Positions 1 to 7,658 of a stretch of DNA of 20,302 bases are shown here, piece by piece (the first letter of the stretch is position 1; each line of letters starts with the position of its first letter). The notes under the pieces were generated by a model. The model saw nothing but the letters and a program-made list of their open reading frames with translations, was not told where the DNA came from and did no database searches. Origin of the DNA: Pseudomonadota bacterium (GTDB taxonomy: Bacteria > Desulfobacterota > Syntrophobacteria > Syntrophobacterales > Syntrophobacteraceae). The stretch is taken from NCBI GenBank assembly GCA_023416335.1, contig JAEZHY010000206.1, positions 1-20,302 on the forward strand. The letters are read 5' to 3'. Made by a program: the position numbers and the translations under genes.

Positions 1-105
1 TTGCCCTATCCTCCGGGCGGGCAAGGCAATTGTAACAAACGCATTGAGGAAAGAATAGGCAGAGGCAGACCGGGCCTATCCACCTTAAAAAGCACGAATT
101 TTTGT

Positions 106-317
106 CTAGACTTTGGGGGCCGCTTTAATGTGAACATGGTCCAGCATGAGATGTCCTTCAAGTATTTCACTCCTTTCTGCTGAGGCGGCGTTCTAAACAC
201 TTGCCCCAAATGATTCCGGAGTTGCTCGTGTAAAGTTTTCCTCCTGCATTTGGGAGTCCAAACCACATGGTACTTGCAGTCCCATACCGTGTGGCTTAAG
301 CTTTGGTACTCGTCCAT
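106..317 (-). pseudogene. tnpA: IS200/IS605-type Y1 transposase TnpA, frameshifted remnant
   Basis: The N-terminal part, read from an ATG at 317, gives the typical IS200 opening MDEYQSLSHTVWDCKYHVVW followed by TPKCRRK and LRNHLGQVFR. The family signature EGHLMLDHVH, which holds the HUH metal-binding histidines, is present but in another reading frame (about 120-175), so a small indel lies near 168-176. That second frame stops at 106-108 soon after HVH, so the rest of the domain, including the catalytic tyrosine, is missing. Intact family members are about 130-150 aa. The open frame that continues to position 6 is only out-of-frame read-through. No tnpB partner is visible. This is a dead copy of a single-strand transposase. 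Confidence 0.85.
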
Positions 318-402
318 ACGAAAGCTTCCTTCTTTGCAAACTTTGAGCGGTTCACAGGTGGGAGGCTTTCGTATATTCCCGCAAATGTCAAACTTCGCGA
401 GT

Positions 403-421
403 CCGCCGGCAGAGCCGGAGG
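403..421. repeat. Imperfect hairpin, candidate IS200/IS605 terminal structure
   Basis: CCGCCGGC at 403-410 pairs with GCCGGAGG at 414-421 around an AGA loop, with one mismatch. It lies just upstream of the transposase start, where IS200/IS605 elements carry the sub-terminal hairpin recognised by TnpA. The exact element end and cleavage tetranucleotide cannot be fixed from one copy. The rest of 422-628 shows no gene or motif that I recognise. Confidence 0.45.
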
Positions 422-628
422 TTTACCCAGATTAATTACGATAGGTTAGTCAAAATTTCACCGGGTCGCTTCCTTTACTCAACAACATTGCCCTCTGTTC
501 CCCCCAAAACTCCAGTCCGAGAACCTACATTTCATCTTCTCAAACTCAAATTCCTTCTTTTATCTTTTCCCCCTCTTTTATAGAATCATCCGAGTTTTAT
601 GCAGCACGAAATAAAAGGAGGGGAATCG

Positions 629-1165
629 ATGCGAAATAACCGTCCGCCTGCTGATCTTTGTCCCGGTTTTTCTCCGAATGAGCCGGTGAAGCCCAGGCTC
701 ATTTCCGAAGAGGAAACAATCTATGCTCGGTATATTTATACCCTGGTTTTGCTCGACGAGGTGAACGGGGAAATGCCCAGGGCCCAATCAAGAATGGAGG
801 AACTTAGCGAATCAGCCCGGGCTGACAGGGCAAAGCTTGAATCCCTCAGGAATGTGCTCCGGACTGTGCCGGACCATGAAGCCCGGTCGCGAGCAGCAGA
901 GAAAATCCTGCGCAGCGTAGAGGAAAAAACCGCCCAAATTCGAGAAGCTCTCTTTCAGTCTGCCGAGTGCGGTTTCCTTTCTCTCGGGCGATCGGAAGCA
1001 GACCTCAAATGCATGAAACTTGTGGATGAAATAATGTCTGATGGCGAAGAGTACCTTCGAAAGATAAAATGCTGTCTTCAAAGAGCTGAAAAAATTGAAA
1101 CCATGCTCGCAAATGATAGGATTGAGAAACATAAGGCGGAATTAAAGAATCTTCTTGGCAAATAA
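629..1165 (+). CDS. Hypothetical helical, probably coiled-coil protein (178 aa)
   Basis: I do not recognise this protein. The start at 629 is preferred over an in-frame ATG at 599 because a strong Shine-Dalgarno (AAGGAGGGG, 614-622) sits just upstream. The product is 178 aa, with a short Pro-rich N-terminus (residues 1-25) and then long charged helices rich in Glu, Arg, Lys and Ala (about 26-175), including a heptad-like stretch around 50-115. It has five cysteines, two of them adjacent (Cys148-Cys149). There is no signal peptide or membrane segment, so it is probably cytoplasmic. It stands alone, with 253 bases before the next gene on the same strand. No function can be assigned; a structural or regulatory coiled coil is the most that can be said. 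Confidence 0.7.
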   Translation: MRNNRPPADLCPGFSPNEPVKPRLISEEETIYARYIYTLVLLDEVNGEMPRAQSRMEELSESARADRAKLESLRNVLRTVPDHEARSRAAEKILRSVEEKTAQIREALFQSAECGFLSLGRSEADLKCMKLVDEIMSDGEEYLRKIKCCLQRAEKIETMLANDRIEKHKAELKNLLGK

Positions 1166-1195
1166 AATTCCTAGAAAACCATTTTCCAAAGTTGT

Positions 1196-1218
1196 TCAAG
1201 GGGTTCGTTCCCCTTTGA
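1196..1218 (+). terminator. Weak hairpin after the hypothetical gene
   Basis: AAGGGG (1198-1203) pairs with CCCCTT (1210-1215) across the loop TTCGTT, 32 bases after the stop codon. The stem is short and has no T-run, so it is only a possible terminator. Confidence 0.3.
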
Positions 1219-1418
1219 TCCGCCTATCTTCCACTAACCTTCCGGCTACAAAGGCTTTTCCATCGAATTTGAACCAACATGTCTGCTTTTGGTCGTCGAC
1301 TCGAATTATACTTTAGACATTAAGCAAGAAGATTCTCGGAAATCTTTTGGCATTTTTTGTTGTGCGGAATAGTCGAAGGTCAAATTCACAGCCCATGTTC
1401 GAAGGTTTTGAGGAATCC

Positions 1419-2363
1419 ATGCGGAAACTCAGATTGGGAATAAGTACCTGCCTTCTCGGGGAACCCGTAAGATATGACGGAGGGCATAAACTAGACCGGT
1501 TCCTAAGGGATACGTTGGGGCAGTTTGTCGATTACGTTCCGGTCTGTCCTGAAGTCGAATGCGGGCTTCCGGTTCCAAGGGAATCCATGCACCTGGAAGG
1601 AGACCCGGACGCCCCCAGGCTTGTAACCTCCCGTTCGCACAGAGATCTTACCGATCAAATGCTCTCCTGGGCAAAACGCAGGGTAAGGGAACTGGATACA
1701 GAAGAACTCAGCGGCTTTATCTTCAAAAGTAATTCCCCGAGCAGCGGTATGGAACGTATCAGGGTATACGACGGCAGGGGTATGTCCAGGAAAGTGGGGA
1801 CAGGCCTGTTTGCCCGAACTTTCATGAATCACTTTCCGCACGTGCCGGTTGTAGATGAAGGACAGCTTCACGATCCGGCCATCCGGGAAAATTTCATTGA
1901 GAGGATCTTTGTCCAACAACGGTGGAGAGAGGCGATAGCTGAGAAAAGCACGGCAAGCCTGGTCCGGTTCCATACATGCCACAAACTGCTTCTCATGGCT
2001 CACAGCCCGAAGCATTGCTCATCCATGGGAAAGCTTGTCGCCGAAAGCAAACAGGTTCCGGTCTTAGACCTCTTTAAACAATATCAAACGATGCTCACGT
2101 CTGCATTGAAATTGAAAGCAACAACAAGGAAACATACGAATGTCTTGCAGCATATGGCCGGATACTTCAAGAAAGAACTTACCCGGGATGAAAGAAGCGA
2201 ACTTCATGAACTGATCGGACAATACCATTCCGGCTATTTGCCCCTGATCGTTCCGCTTACGATCATCAGTCACTATGCCCGAAAATTCGATCATTCCTAC
2301 TTGAAATCCCAATACTACCTGAATCCCCACCCCATCGAACTGCAATTACGTAATCACGCATGA
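1419..2363 (+). CDS. DUF523 (TudS-like)-DUF1722 (YbgA) fusion protein
   Basis: A 314-aa two-domain protein of the usual fused length. The N-terminal DUF523 domain (about 3-150) has the motifs ISTCLLGEPVRYDGGHK (Cys11), CPEVECGLPVPR (Cys43, Cys48) and FKSNSPSSGMERIRVYD. Stand-alone DUF523 proteins include the thiouracil desulfidase TudS, a [4Fe-4S] enzyme with three Cys ligands, which suggests sulfur removal from a thiolated base or similar substrate. The C-terminal DUF1722 domain (about 185-310) resembles E. coli YbgA and has the typical RWREA and HSPKH segments. The start at 1419 is chosen because GAGGA (1410-1414) precedes it and the family begins right there; an upstream ATG (1395) and TTG (1347) are less likely. 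The third-ligand position is Ser109 rather than Cys. The domain call is firm; the substrate is unknown. Confidence 0.9.
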   Translation: MRKLRLGISTCLLGEPVRYDGGHKLDRFLRDTLGQFVDYVPVCPEVECGLPVPRESMHLEGDPDAPRLVTSRSHRDLTDQMLSWAKRRVRELDTEELSGFIFKSNSPSSGMERIRVYDGRGMSRKVGTGLFARTFMNHFPHVPVVDEGQLHDPAIRENFIERIFVQQRWREAIAEKSTASLVRFHTCHKLLLMAHSPKHCSSMGKLVAESKQVPVLDLFKQYQTMLTSALKLKATTRKHTNVLQHMAGYFKKELTRDERSELHELIGQYHSGYLPLIVPLTIISHYARKFDHSYLKSQYYLNPHPIELQLRNHA

Positions 2364-2388
2364 TCGAATGCATGCCTCCAAAATAGAT

Positions 2389-2416
2389 GAAAGCCAGGGC
2401 GGGGGACCTGGCTTTC
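2389..2416 (+). terminator. Perfect 10-bp hairpin downstream of the DUF523 gene
   Basis: GAAAGCCAGG (2389-2398) pairs fully with CCTGGCTTTC (2407-2416) around an 8-base loop, 25 bases after the stop codon. The position suits transcription termination, but there is no T-tract, so it may be a weak or factor-assisted terminator. Confidence 0.45.
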
Positions 2417-2570
2417 CGGGGCGAATGGATACGGGGTTTAGATATGAAATTGTATGGCGGGACTCTTTGATTGTGAAATTATCAATATCCGGCTGCTTTT
2501 GAAATAGGGTGAAGACAGTATTCTCCTGCACCGTGAAGCAGTATTCATGAACGAATGACTCTACACTCTT

Positions 2571-2711
2571 TTACCCGGTCGTAATATTGCAATAGTAAAC
2601 ATCTAATGATGAGATGACCTTGAAAAAGGGCGCCTTATCAGAGGCCGGGAGCCCCGCGAAGATTGCGGGAAGAAACGAACGGTAAGCAGCATAGGGTGGG
2701 CATAGTATCAT
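2571..2711 (-). pseudogene. Possible 46-aa gene fragment next to the repeat
   Basis: An ATG-started frame of 46 residues (MILCPPYAAYRSFLPAIFAG at the start, ending SLDVYYCNITTG) has protein-like composition but no Shine-Dalgarno. It begins only 3 bases from the edge of the palindromic repeat at 2714, which suggests the tail of an older gene cut off by that repeat. I do not recognise a family. It could equally be chance. The rest of 2417-2713 holds nothing I can name. Confidence 0.2.
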
Positions 2712-2713
2712 CG

Positions 2714-3264
2714 TCAATGTTGTTGCTTTAAGGAAATACGCCGCAGGTTCCCAAGGTCCGCCTCATTGGCGTCAACTTAATGAGTGCCTGGACACCATCG
2801 TATTTTGGAGGATCTGTGGGGAGAGATTGATGGATGCCGTGAGGAGCAACGGTTCGGCAGACAGGGAACTGTGCCTGCATCCATGTTCCGGCTAGAGGAA
2901 GCTGGAGCTTCGAAAGCCGGGGTACCCAAGCCGGAACTCATATGCGTCAACTTAAGCCAACCGCTGGTTCCCAAGCTCTGCTTGGGAACCCCGTTAGGGA
3001 AGCTCCTGCTTCCTCTCACAAAAGCCGCGCCTGTCATTCAGCTTTCACCTTCCCGACAGAATTGCGAATTGATTTCGGTGAATTAGATTTGCTTGCCGCT
3101 TGGTTGAGACGTCGATCCGCGGGAAAATGACGGGGTGGACGGGGACCGTTGCGGGCAATTCATCGCTCCGGAGGCCGGGGTTCCCAAGCAGAGCTTGGGA
3201 ACCAGCGACTAGAAGGAGTCCTCTACTAAGTTGACGCCAATGAGCAGGGAGCTTGGGAACCAGC
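2714..3264. repeat. Composite dispersed palindromic repeat, left copy
   Basis: A mosaic of short repeats without coding character. About 2926-3207 is collinear with 19187-19696 (most bases identical once an insertion there is removed). The first part, 2714-2760, is the reverse complement of 19677-19724. The core GCGTCAACTTA occurs at 2769-2779 and 2945-2955, and in reverse at 3228-3238; a further copy lies in the right-hand repeat (19205-19215). Several GGTTCCCAAG/CTTGGGAACC arms are present. The open frames here have repeat-derived composition and are not taken as genes. About 3265-3409 up to the next gene shows nothing recognisable. Confidence 0.8.
2962..3207. repeat. 246-bp unit bounded by perfect 31-bp inverted repeats
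   Basis: The 31 bases at 2962-2992 are the exact reverse complement of 3177-3207. Each arm also contains its own palindrome (GGTTCCCAAG, 5-base spacer, CTTGGGAACC). The arrangement looks like a small non-autonomous mobile unit or a REP/BIME-like element. It has no open frame resembling a transposase. The equivalent unit near 19223-19696 keeps the interior but has diverged arms. Confidence 0.8.
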
Positions 3265-3421
3265 GAAAATCCCATCCACGTACAGGTTGCGGCGGCACTG
3301 TTCCAAGACAGTATTCGAACCTCAACCATTGCCATTCAAGCTCTGATTCCTACATTCATCAGGAAGACCATTGCAGACTACTGCTCAGGCAGAGTAACAT
3401 CCTCATTGCAAGGAGCAACTG

Positions 3422-4528
3422 ATGCTAAAGATGTTCTTAACTTCGGTCCTGCTCTTCTTTTTCATGCCTCCCGGCTTGTCGCCGGCAGCAGAACTCCATC
3501 CGGACCGCATCAAACTGCCGCCGGGGTTTACCATCAGCGTTTTTGCGCCTGACGTCCCCTCTGCTCGTGAGATGACCTACAGTCCCAACGGTACCCTTTT
3601 CGTCGGTTCAATGAAGGGGAACGTCTACGCAATACTGGATACCAACAAAGATTATAAGGCCGACAAAGTCATCACAATTGCGCGCAACCTGGAACGACCC
3701 GTCGGAGTCGATTTCAGGGAAGGCTCTCTGTATGTGTCGGCAACAGACCGCATACTGCGCTACGACAACATCGAATCACGGCTCGAAAACCCGCCGGAAC
3801 CTGTAGTAGTAAGCGCCTCTTTCCCCGATCGGCGGGAGCACGGGTGGAAATTCATCCGTTTCGGCCCGGATGGTTTGCTCTACGTGCCGGTCGGTGCTCC
3901 GTGCAACATCTGCAAAAGCAGTGACGAGCGCTTTGCCTCCATCATGCGAATGAAACCCGACGGGACCGGTTTGGAGATTTTTGCCCGTGGAATTCGAAAT
4001 ACCGTCGGGTTCGACTGGCATCCGGTGACCGGGAAACTCTGGTTCACGGAAAACGGTCGCGACTGGATGGGGGACAATCAGCCACCGGATGAGTTGAATT
4101 ACGCCCCCGAGAGGGGGATGAACTTCGGATTTCCGTATTGTCATGGAGGCGATATTCCCGACCCGCAATTCGGAAAGGAGCATCCATGCAGGGACTTTAC
4201 TCCCCCGGCTATAAAGCTCGGTCCTCATGTCGCGGCGCTGGGAATGCGGTTCTATACGGGAAAGATGTTCCCGGACGAATATCGCAACCAGATATTTATC
4301 GCCGAGCACGGATCGTGGAATCGCAGCAAAAAGATCGGATACAGGGTAACACTCGTACGCATGGAAGGAGATAAGGCTGTCAGCTATAAAGAATTTGCGA
4401 GCGGATGGGAACAAAACGAGAAGACCTGGGGGCGACCGGCAGACGTTCAGGTCGCGCCGGATGGGTCCCTGCTGGTTTCGGATGATTACGCGGGTGCAAT
4501 TTACAGAATCGCTTATTCCGGAAAGTGA
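3422..4528 (+). CDS. Exported PQQ-dependent sugar dehydrogenase-like beta-propeller (L-sorbosone/GSDH family)
   Basis: A 368-aa protein with an N-terminal signal peptide (hydrophobic 4-19, likely cleavage after the Ala-rich SPAA near 23), so it is probably periplasmic. The rest is a six-bladed propeller of the soluble glucose/sorbosone dehydrogenase family: LPPGFTISVFA (32-42), EHGWKFIRFGPDGLLYVPVG (139-158) with His140 at the place of the catalytic base, GIRNTVGFDWHP (190-201), the cofactor-side segment ENGRDWMGDNQPPDELN (210-226), and the C-terminal blade GRPADVQVAPDGSLLVSDDY. Members oxidise aldoses with PQQ, but many homologues have unknown substrates, and PQQ binding is inferred only. 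Cys161/Cys164 and Cys240/Cys256 could form disulfides. The start is supported by AAGGAG at 3410-3415. Confidence 0.9.
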   Translation: MLKMFLTSVLLFFFMPPGLSPAAELHPDRIKLPPGFTISVFAPDVPSAREMTYSPNGTLFVGSMKGNVYAILDTNKDYKADKVITIARNLERPVGVDFREGSLYVSATDRILRYDNIESRLENPPEPVVVSASFPDRREHGWKFIRFGPDGLLYVPVGAPCNICKSSDERFASIMRMKPDGTGLEIFARGIRNTVGFDWHPVTGKLWFTENGRDWMGDNQPPDELNYAPERGMNFGFPYCHGGDIPDPQFGKEHPCRDFTPPAIKLGPHVAALGMRFYTGKMFPDEYRNQIFIAEHGSWNRSKKIGYRVTLVRMEGDKAVSYKEFASGWEQNEKTWGRPADVQVAPDGSLLVSDDYAGAIYRIAYSGK

Positions 4529-4670
4529 ACTTCCGAACCGAATTATCGGGGCTTCTCTTCTAAAGCATCCATATTTTATACCTGCACATCCCTCAAAATT
4601 TGAATTCATTATGGAAGTGCTTAGAATAAAAAGGACTTTTCCCCACACTGGCCTATGGAGGGATACAGGC

Positions 4671-4862
4671 ATGGACGTCTTGGACGACAGACCACGTTGC
4701 GAATGTGACGCAGAAAGTATTGCAGCCGGTACGGAAGATTGTCCTGTCGATATATGCTTTGTATGCGAAGACGGTAAATTCCAACTGGCGCCCGAGTTCC
4801 GAACGGCCGGGCAAGAGGCCGACCCGGCAGACGAGTACTTTATCCCCGGCCCGGGCTGCTGA
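4671..4862 (+). CDS. Small Cys-rich protein (63 aa)
   Basis: A short frame with a good Shine-Dalgarno (GGAGG, 4657-4661, nine bases before the ATG). Cysteines at 10, 12, 24, 29, 32 and 63 include C-x4-C-x2-C followed by EDGKF. The same layout is found in the 67-aa protein at 12367-12570, aligning without gaps over 29 residues with 13 identities including GTE-x-C and C-x-V-C-x-DGKF. That match makes this frame more credible than the overlapping one at 4705-4923. Metal binding or a disulfide-stabilised fold is possible. It lies 142 bases after the dehydrogenase gene and may share its transcript. Confidence 0.6.
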   Translation: MDVLDDRPRCECDAESIAAGTEDCPVDICFVCEDGKFQLAPEFRTAGQEADPADEYFIPGPGC

Positions 4863-4921
4863 TGCCGCAATCGAGGGGCAGAGTTCGAGGCCGAAACCCG
4901 CTCTTATAACGGGCAGACATT

Positions 4922-4957
4922 AAAAAAGCGGAATGGCACAAGAGCCATCCCGCTTTT
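4922..4957 (-). terminator. Intrinsic terminator of the frdCAB operon
   Basis: A 14-bp stem (4924-4937 with 4944-4957, 6-base loop). Read on the minus strand the only irregular pair becomes a G-U wobble, and the stem runs into six Us (complement of 4922-4927). It lies about 50 bases after the frdB stop. It may also end plus-strand transcription from the small gene at 4671. Confidence 0.85.
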
Positions 4958-5008
4958 CTTATTGCAAACAGGGTCGGACCTGCACGGTAAGCCCTTCCCC
5001 GGAGACCG

Positions 5009-5767
5009 CTATTTCCCGCCGGGCATGACCTTCTGGAACAGGTGTTTGACCTGCGAGAAGCCCATCTTGCGGCGGAGCATGCCGAGTTGATCCTGCAGAG
5101 GGATCTTCTTCGGACACATGTCTTCGCAACCCAGGAGTCCGAGGCAGCCGAAGATACCGTCTTCATTCCCGACAACCTCGAAATACTCGTCGTTAGAGCG
5201 TTCATCGCGAGGGTCCATCATGAACCTGGCAACCCTGTTGAAAGCGGTTGCGCCCATGAACCCGTCGGGCAGCATGTTCGCCTTGCCGCATGCCGCAACG
5301 CAGCAGCCGCATTCGATGCAGCGCTCCAGCTCGTAAATCTCGTCCGCAAGCGCATTATCCATGCGCTCTTCCGGGGCGTTCGGCTCGAACTGTTTCTTCG
5401 TATGGACCCACGACTGGACCTTTTCATTCATGCCGCGGAACCATTTACCCGTATCGACCGAAAGGTCGCCGATCAGTTTGAAAACCGGCATGGGCATCAG
5501 GGTGATCTCGCTGGGCAGTTTCTTCGTCTTGGTATGGCACGCAAGATCGGGGCGCCCGTTGATCATCATCGCGCAGGATCCGCAGATTCCCGCCCGGCAC
5601 ATGAAATCGAACATGAGCGAGGGGTCCTGCTCTTCCCGGATGCGGTTAAGAGCAATGTAGAGCGTCATGGCATCGGTTTCTTCGAGATAATATGCATCCA
5701 TGTGTGGAACCGAAGCCGGATCCTCAGGGTTGAATCTGAATACATTGAACTTTAGAGTCCGTCCCAT
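5009..5767 (-). CDS. frdB: Fumarate reductase/succinate dehydrogenase iron-sulfur subunit
   Basis: This 252-aa subunit carries electrons between the flavoprotein and the membrane cytochrome. All cluster ligands are visible: Cys57, 62, 65 and 77 for [2Fe-2S] (CRAGICGSC); Cys150, 153, 156 and 218 for [4Fe-4S] (CIECGCC and CP); Cys160, 208 and 214 for [3Fe-4S]. The segments FDFMCRAGICGSC, LIGDLSVDTGKWF and RFMMDPRDERSNDEY closely resemble Wolinella succinogenes FrdB. The ATG at 5767 is preferred to the TTG at 5770; GAGAGGTG lies just upstream. It is the last gene of the operon, 21 bases after frdA, and is followed by a strong terminator. Whether the enzyme works as fumarate reductase or succinate dehydrogenase in vivo is not decided by sequence. 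Confidence 0.97.
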   Translation of the reverse strand: MGRTLKFNVFRFNPEDPASVPHMDAYYLEETDAMTLYIALNRIREEQDPSLMFDFMCRAGICGSCAMMINGRPDLACHTKTKKLPSEITLMPMPVFKLIGDLSVDTGKWFRGMNEKVQSWVHTKKQFEPNAPEERMDNALADEIYELERCIECGCCVAACGKANMLPDGFMGATAFNRVARFMMDPRDERSNDEYFEVVGNEDGIFGCLGLLGCEDMCPKKIPLQDQLGMLRRKMGFSQVKHLFQKVMPGGK

Positions 5768-5788
5768 CAAAACACCTCTCGCTTTTGC

Positions 5789-7648
5789 TTAATTGGTTTC
5801 CGGCTTCGGAGTACAGATCTCGGGATCCTCCGTACAGATAATCTTGACTGAACCATAGCCTCTCTCGCCGGGAGGAAGTTCCCAAACCTTGGAGGGCTTT
5901 TCGTATTCGAGCGTAGGCAGGTTGTCACTCTCGCTCTTCCAGTACGCCAGGGTACGCTTCAGCCAGTCTCTGTCATTGCGTTCCGGATAGTCTTCGCGGG
6001 CATGTGCTCCACGACTTTCCGTCCGCATCAACGCCGCATAAGCAACGCAAAGAGCAAGCCGGACCATTCCGGGCATGCGGAGGGCCATGGACAGTTCGGG
6101 ATTAGCCCCGACCGGCGTGGAATGAAGACCGATCTTCTTGGCCCTCTCGTAAATCACCTGAAGGTTTTCGACGGCTTTCTGCAACTCCGCTCCCGTTCGG
6201 AAAATCCCGACGCGGTCCATCAGTTCGTCACCCATTGCCGCCTTGATTTCGTAGACGTTTTCTCTCCCGTTTTTACCCTTGATTACATCATCGATCCGAC
6301 TCTGCTGCTTCTTAACCGCTTCCTGAACGATACCCGTCTTGAAATCGACCTGGTATCCCTTCAGGAATTCGGAGATCTTGTCACCGACGATTCTTCCCGC
6401 CACGATCGTTTCAGCCAGGGAGTTCCCGCCGAGGCGATTAAACCCGTGCATATCCCAGCACGCGCCCTCACCTGCCGCAAAGAGGCCCTTCAGACCGTAG
6501 GCCGCGCCGTCCTTGTTGGTGCGCACGCCGCCCATCGAATAGTGGTGGGCCGGACGCACGGGAATCATCTGGGTAATCGGGTCAACATCGAGGAACTCGT
6601 TGCAGATTTCCTCGACTTCGCGGAGCTTTGTCTTGATATGATGGGCGCCCAGATGGCGGATATCCAACCACAGGTGATCACCGTATGGGCTCGGCACGCC
6701 TTTTCCAAGACGCATATGATGAGTCATCCAGCGGGAAACAACGTCGCGCGACGCAAGTTCCTGTTTGGCCGGTTCATATTTATCCATGAACCGTTCACCG
6801 TTCACATCTTTCAACGTACCGCCGTCACCACGGCAGCCTTCCGTTACGAGAATGTTGGTCGGCACGATTCCGGTCGGGTGGAACTGGATGGCTTCCGGGT
6901 TCCCCATGGGAACGATGCCGGTATCCAGGGAAATTATTGCGCCATCGCCGTTGCAGATGACCGCGTTCGTGGTTTCGCGGTAGATACGGCCGTAGCCGCC
7001 GGTTGCAATCAAGGTGGCCTTGGCCAGGTAGACCCGCAACTTGCCCGTTTTGAGGCACCGGGCAACAACACCCATACAGGTCGAATTATCGTGAATGAGC
7101 GCCAGTGCCTCCACCCTGTCGTGCACCGTAACGCCCAACCGCACCACTTCATTGTCCATTGTGAAGAGAAGCGTGTGGCCGGTACCGTCCGAAGTGTAGC
7201 ATGTACGCCACTTCGCCGTTCCACCAAAATCGCGCGCGGTGATCAGACCTTCCATCTCCGGTTTTTCGTACTTTTCATATTCTTTCCCGGCCTTATAAAA
7301 AATACCTTTGCCGGGAACGACGCGGTTCCACGGGATACCCCAGTACGCCATCTCCCGAACCGCTATGGGGGCAGTTTCCGCAAAGAGCCGCGCGACCTCC
7401 TGATCGCATCCCCAGTCAGAACCTTTGACCGTATCAGCGAAATGAACATCCGGGCAGTCGCCCTCACCTTTGCAACAGTTGCCCAGCGAGGCCTGCATGC
7501 CGCCCTGAGCTGCGGATGAGTGGGAACGCCTCGGCGGAACAATACTGAGACATATGGTCTCAAAACCTGCTGAAGCCGCTGCCACTGCGACACGCTCGCC
7601 TGCCAAGCCCGCTCCGACGCATAAGAGATCAGTATAGAAAGTATCCAA
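5789..7648 (-). CDS. frdA: Fumarate reductase/succinate dehydrogenase flavoprotein subunit
   Basis: A 619-aa catalytic subunit that interconverts fumarate and succinate at a covalently bound FAD on the cytoplasmic side. GAGLAG (12-17) binds ADP of FAD, and His43 in SHSSAAQGG is the expected flavin attachment site. Active-site residues are His257 (FHPTG), Arg301 (ELASRDVVSR), His369 (HHYSMGG) and Arg405 (GFNRLGGNS); the first three fall at the same numbers as in Wolinella FrdA. The C-terminal domain is of usual length. The start is a TTG at 7648: AAGGAG (7655-7660) sits six bases upstream and the next residues DTFYTDLLCVGAG fit the family. The Shine-Dalgarno directly follows the frdC stop codon, so translation may be coupled. 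Confidence 0.97.
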   Translation of the reverse strand: MDTFYTDLLCVGAGLAGERVAVAAASAGFETICLSIVPPRRSHSSAAQGGMQASLGNCCKGEGDCPDVHFADTVKGSDWGCDQEVARLFAETAPIAVREMAYWGIPWNRVVPGKGIFYKAGKEYEKYEKPEMEGLITARDFGGTAKWRTCYTSDGTGHTLLFTMDNEVVRLGVTVHDRVEALALIHDNSTCMGVVARCLKTGKLRVYLAKATLIATGGYGRIYRETTNAVICNGDGAIISLDTGIVPMGNPEAIQFHPTGIVPTNILVTEGCRGDGGTLKDVNGERFMDKYEPAKQELASRDVVSRWMTHHMRLGKGVPSPYGDHLWLDIRHLGAHHIKTKLREVEEICNEFLDVDPITQMIPVRPAHHYSMGGVRTNKDGAAYGLKGLFAAGEGACWDMHGFNRLGGNSLAETIVAGRIVGDKISEFLKGYQVDFKTGIVQEAVKKQQSRIDDVIKGKNGRENVYEIKAAMGDELMDRVGIFRTGAELQKAVENLQVIYERAKKIGLHSTPVGANPELSMALRMPGMVRLALCVAYAALMRTESRGAHAREDYPERNDRDWLKRTLAYWKSESDNLPTLEYEKPSKVWELPPGERGYGSVKIICTEDPEICTPKPETN

Positions 7649-7658
7649 TTTCCGCTCC

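Noticed and set aside
2784..3130. 100-aa and 62-aa frames in the left repeat, with similar peptides at 19405-19620
   Set aside because: The shared peptide comes from translating the dispersed repeat; its palindromic arms and lack of start signals argue against coding.
3776..4870. 364-aa open frame on the minus strand
   Set aside because: Antisense of the propeller dehydrogenase gene, with no recognisable motif.
4705..4923. 72-aa frame overlapping the small Cys-rich gene
   Set aside because: No Shine-Dalgarno, and the other frame shares a specific Cys pattern with the gene at 12367.
5042..5755. 237-aa open frame on the plus strand
   Set aside because: Antisense of frdB; its composition mirrors the iron-sulfur subunit codons.
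6002..7519. 505-aa open frame on the plus strand
   Set aside because: It is the antisense of frdA, whose motifs and length are unambiguous; the frame has no family resemblance or ribosome binding site.
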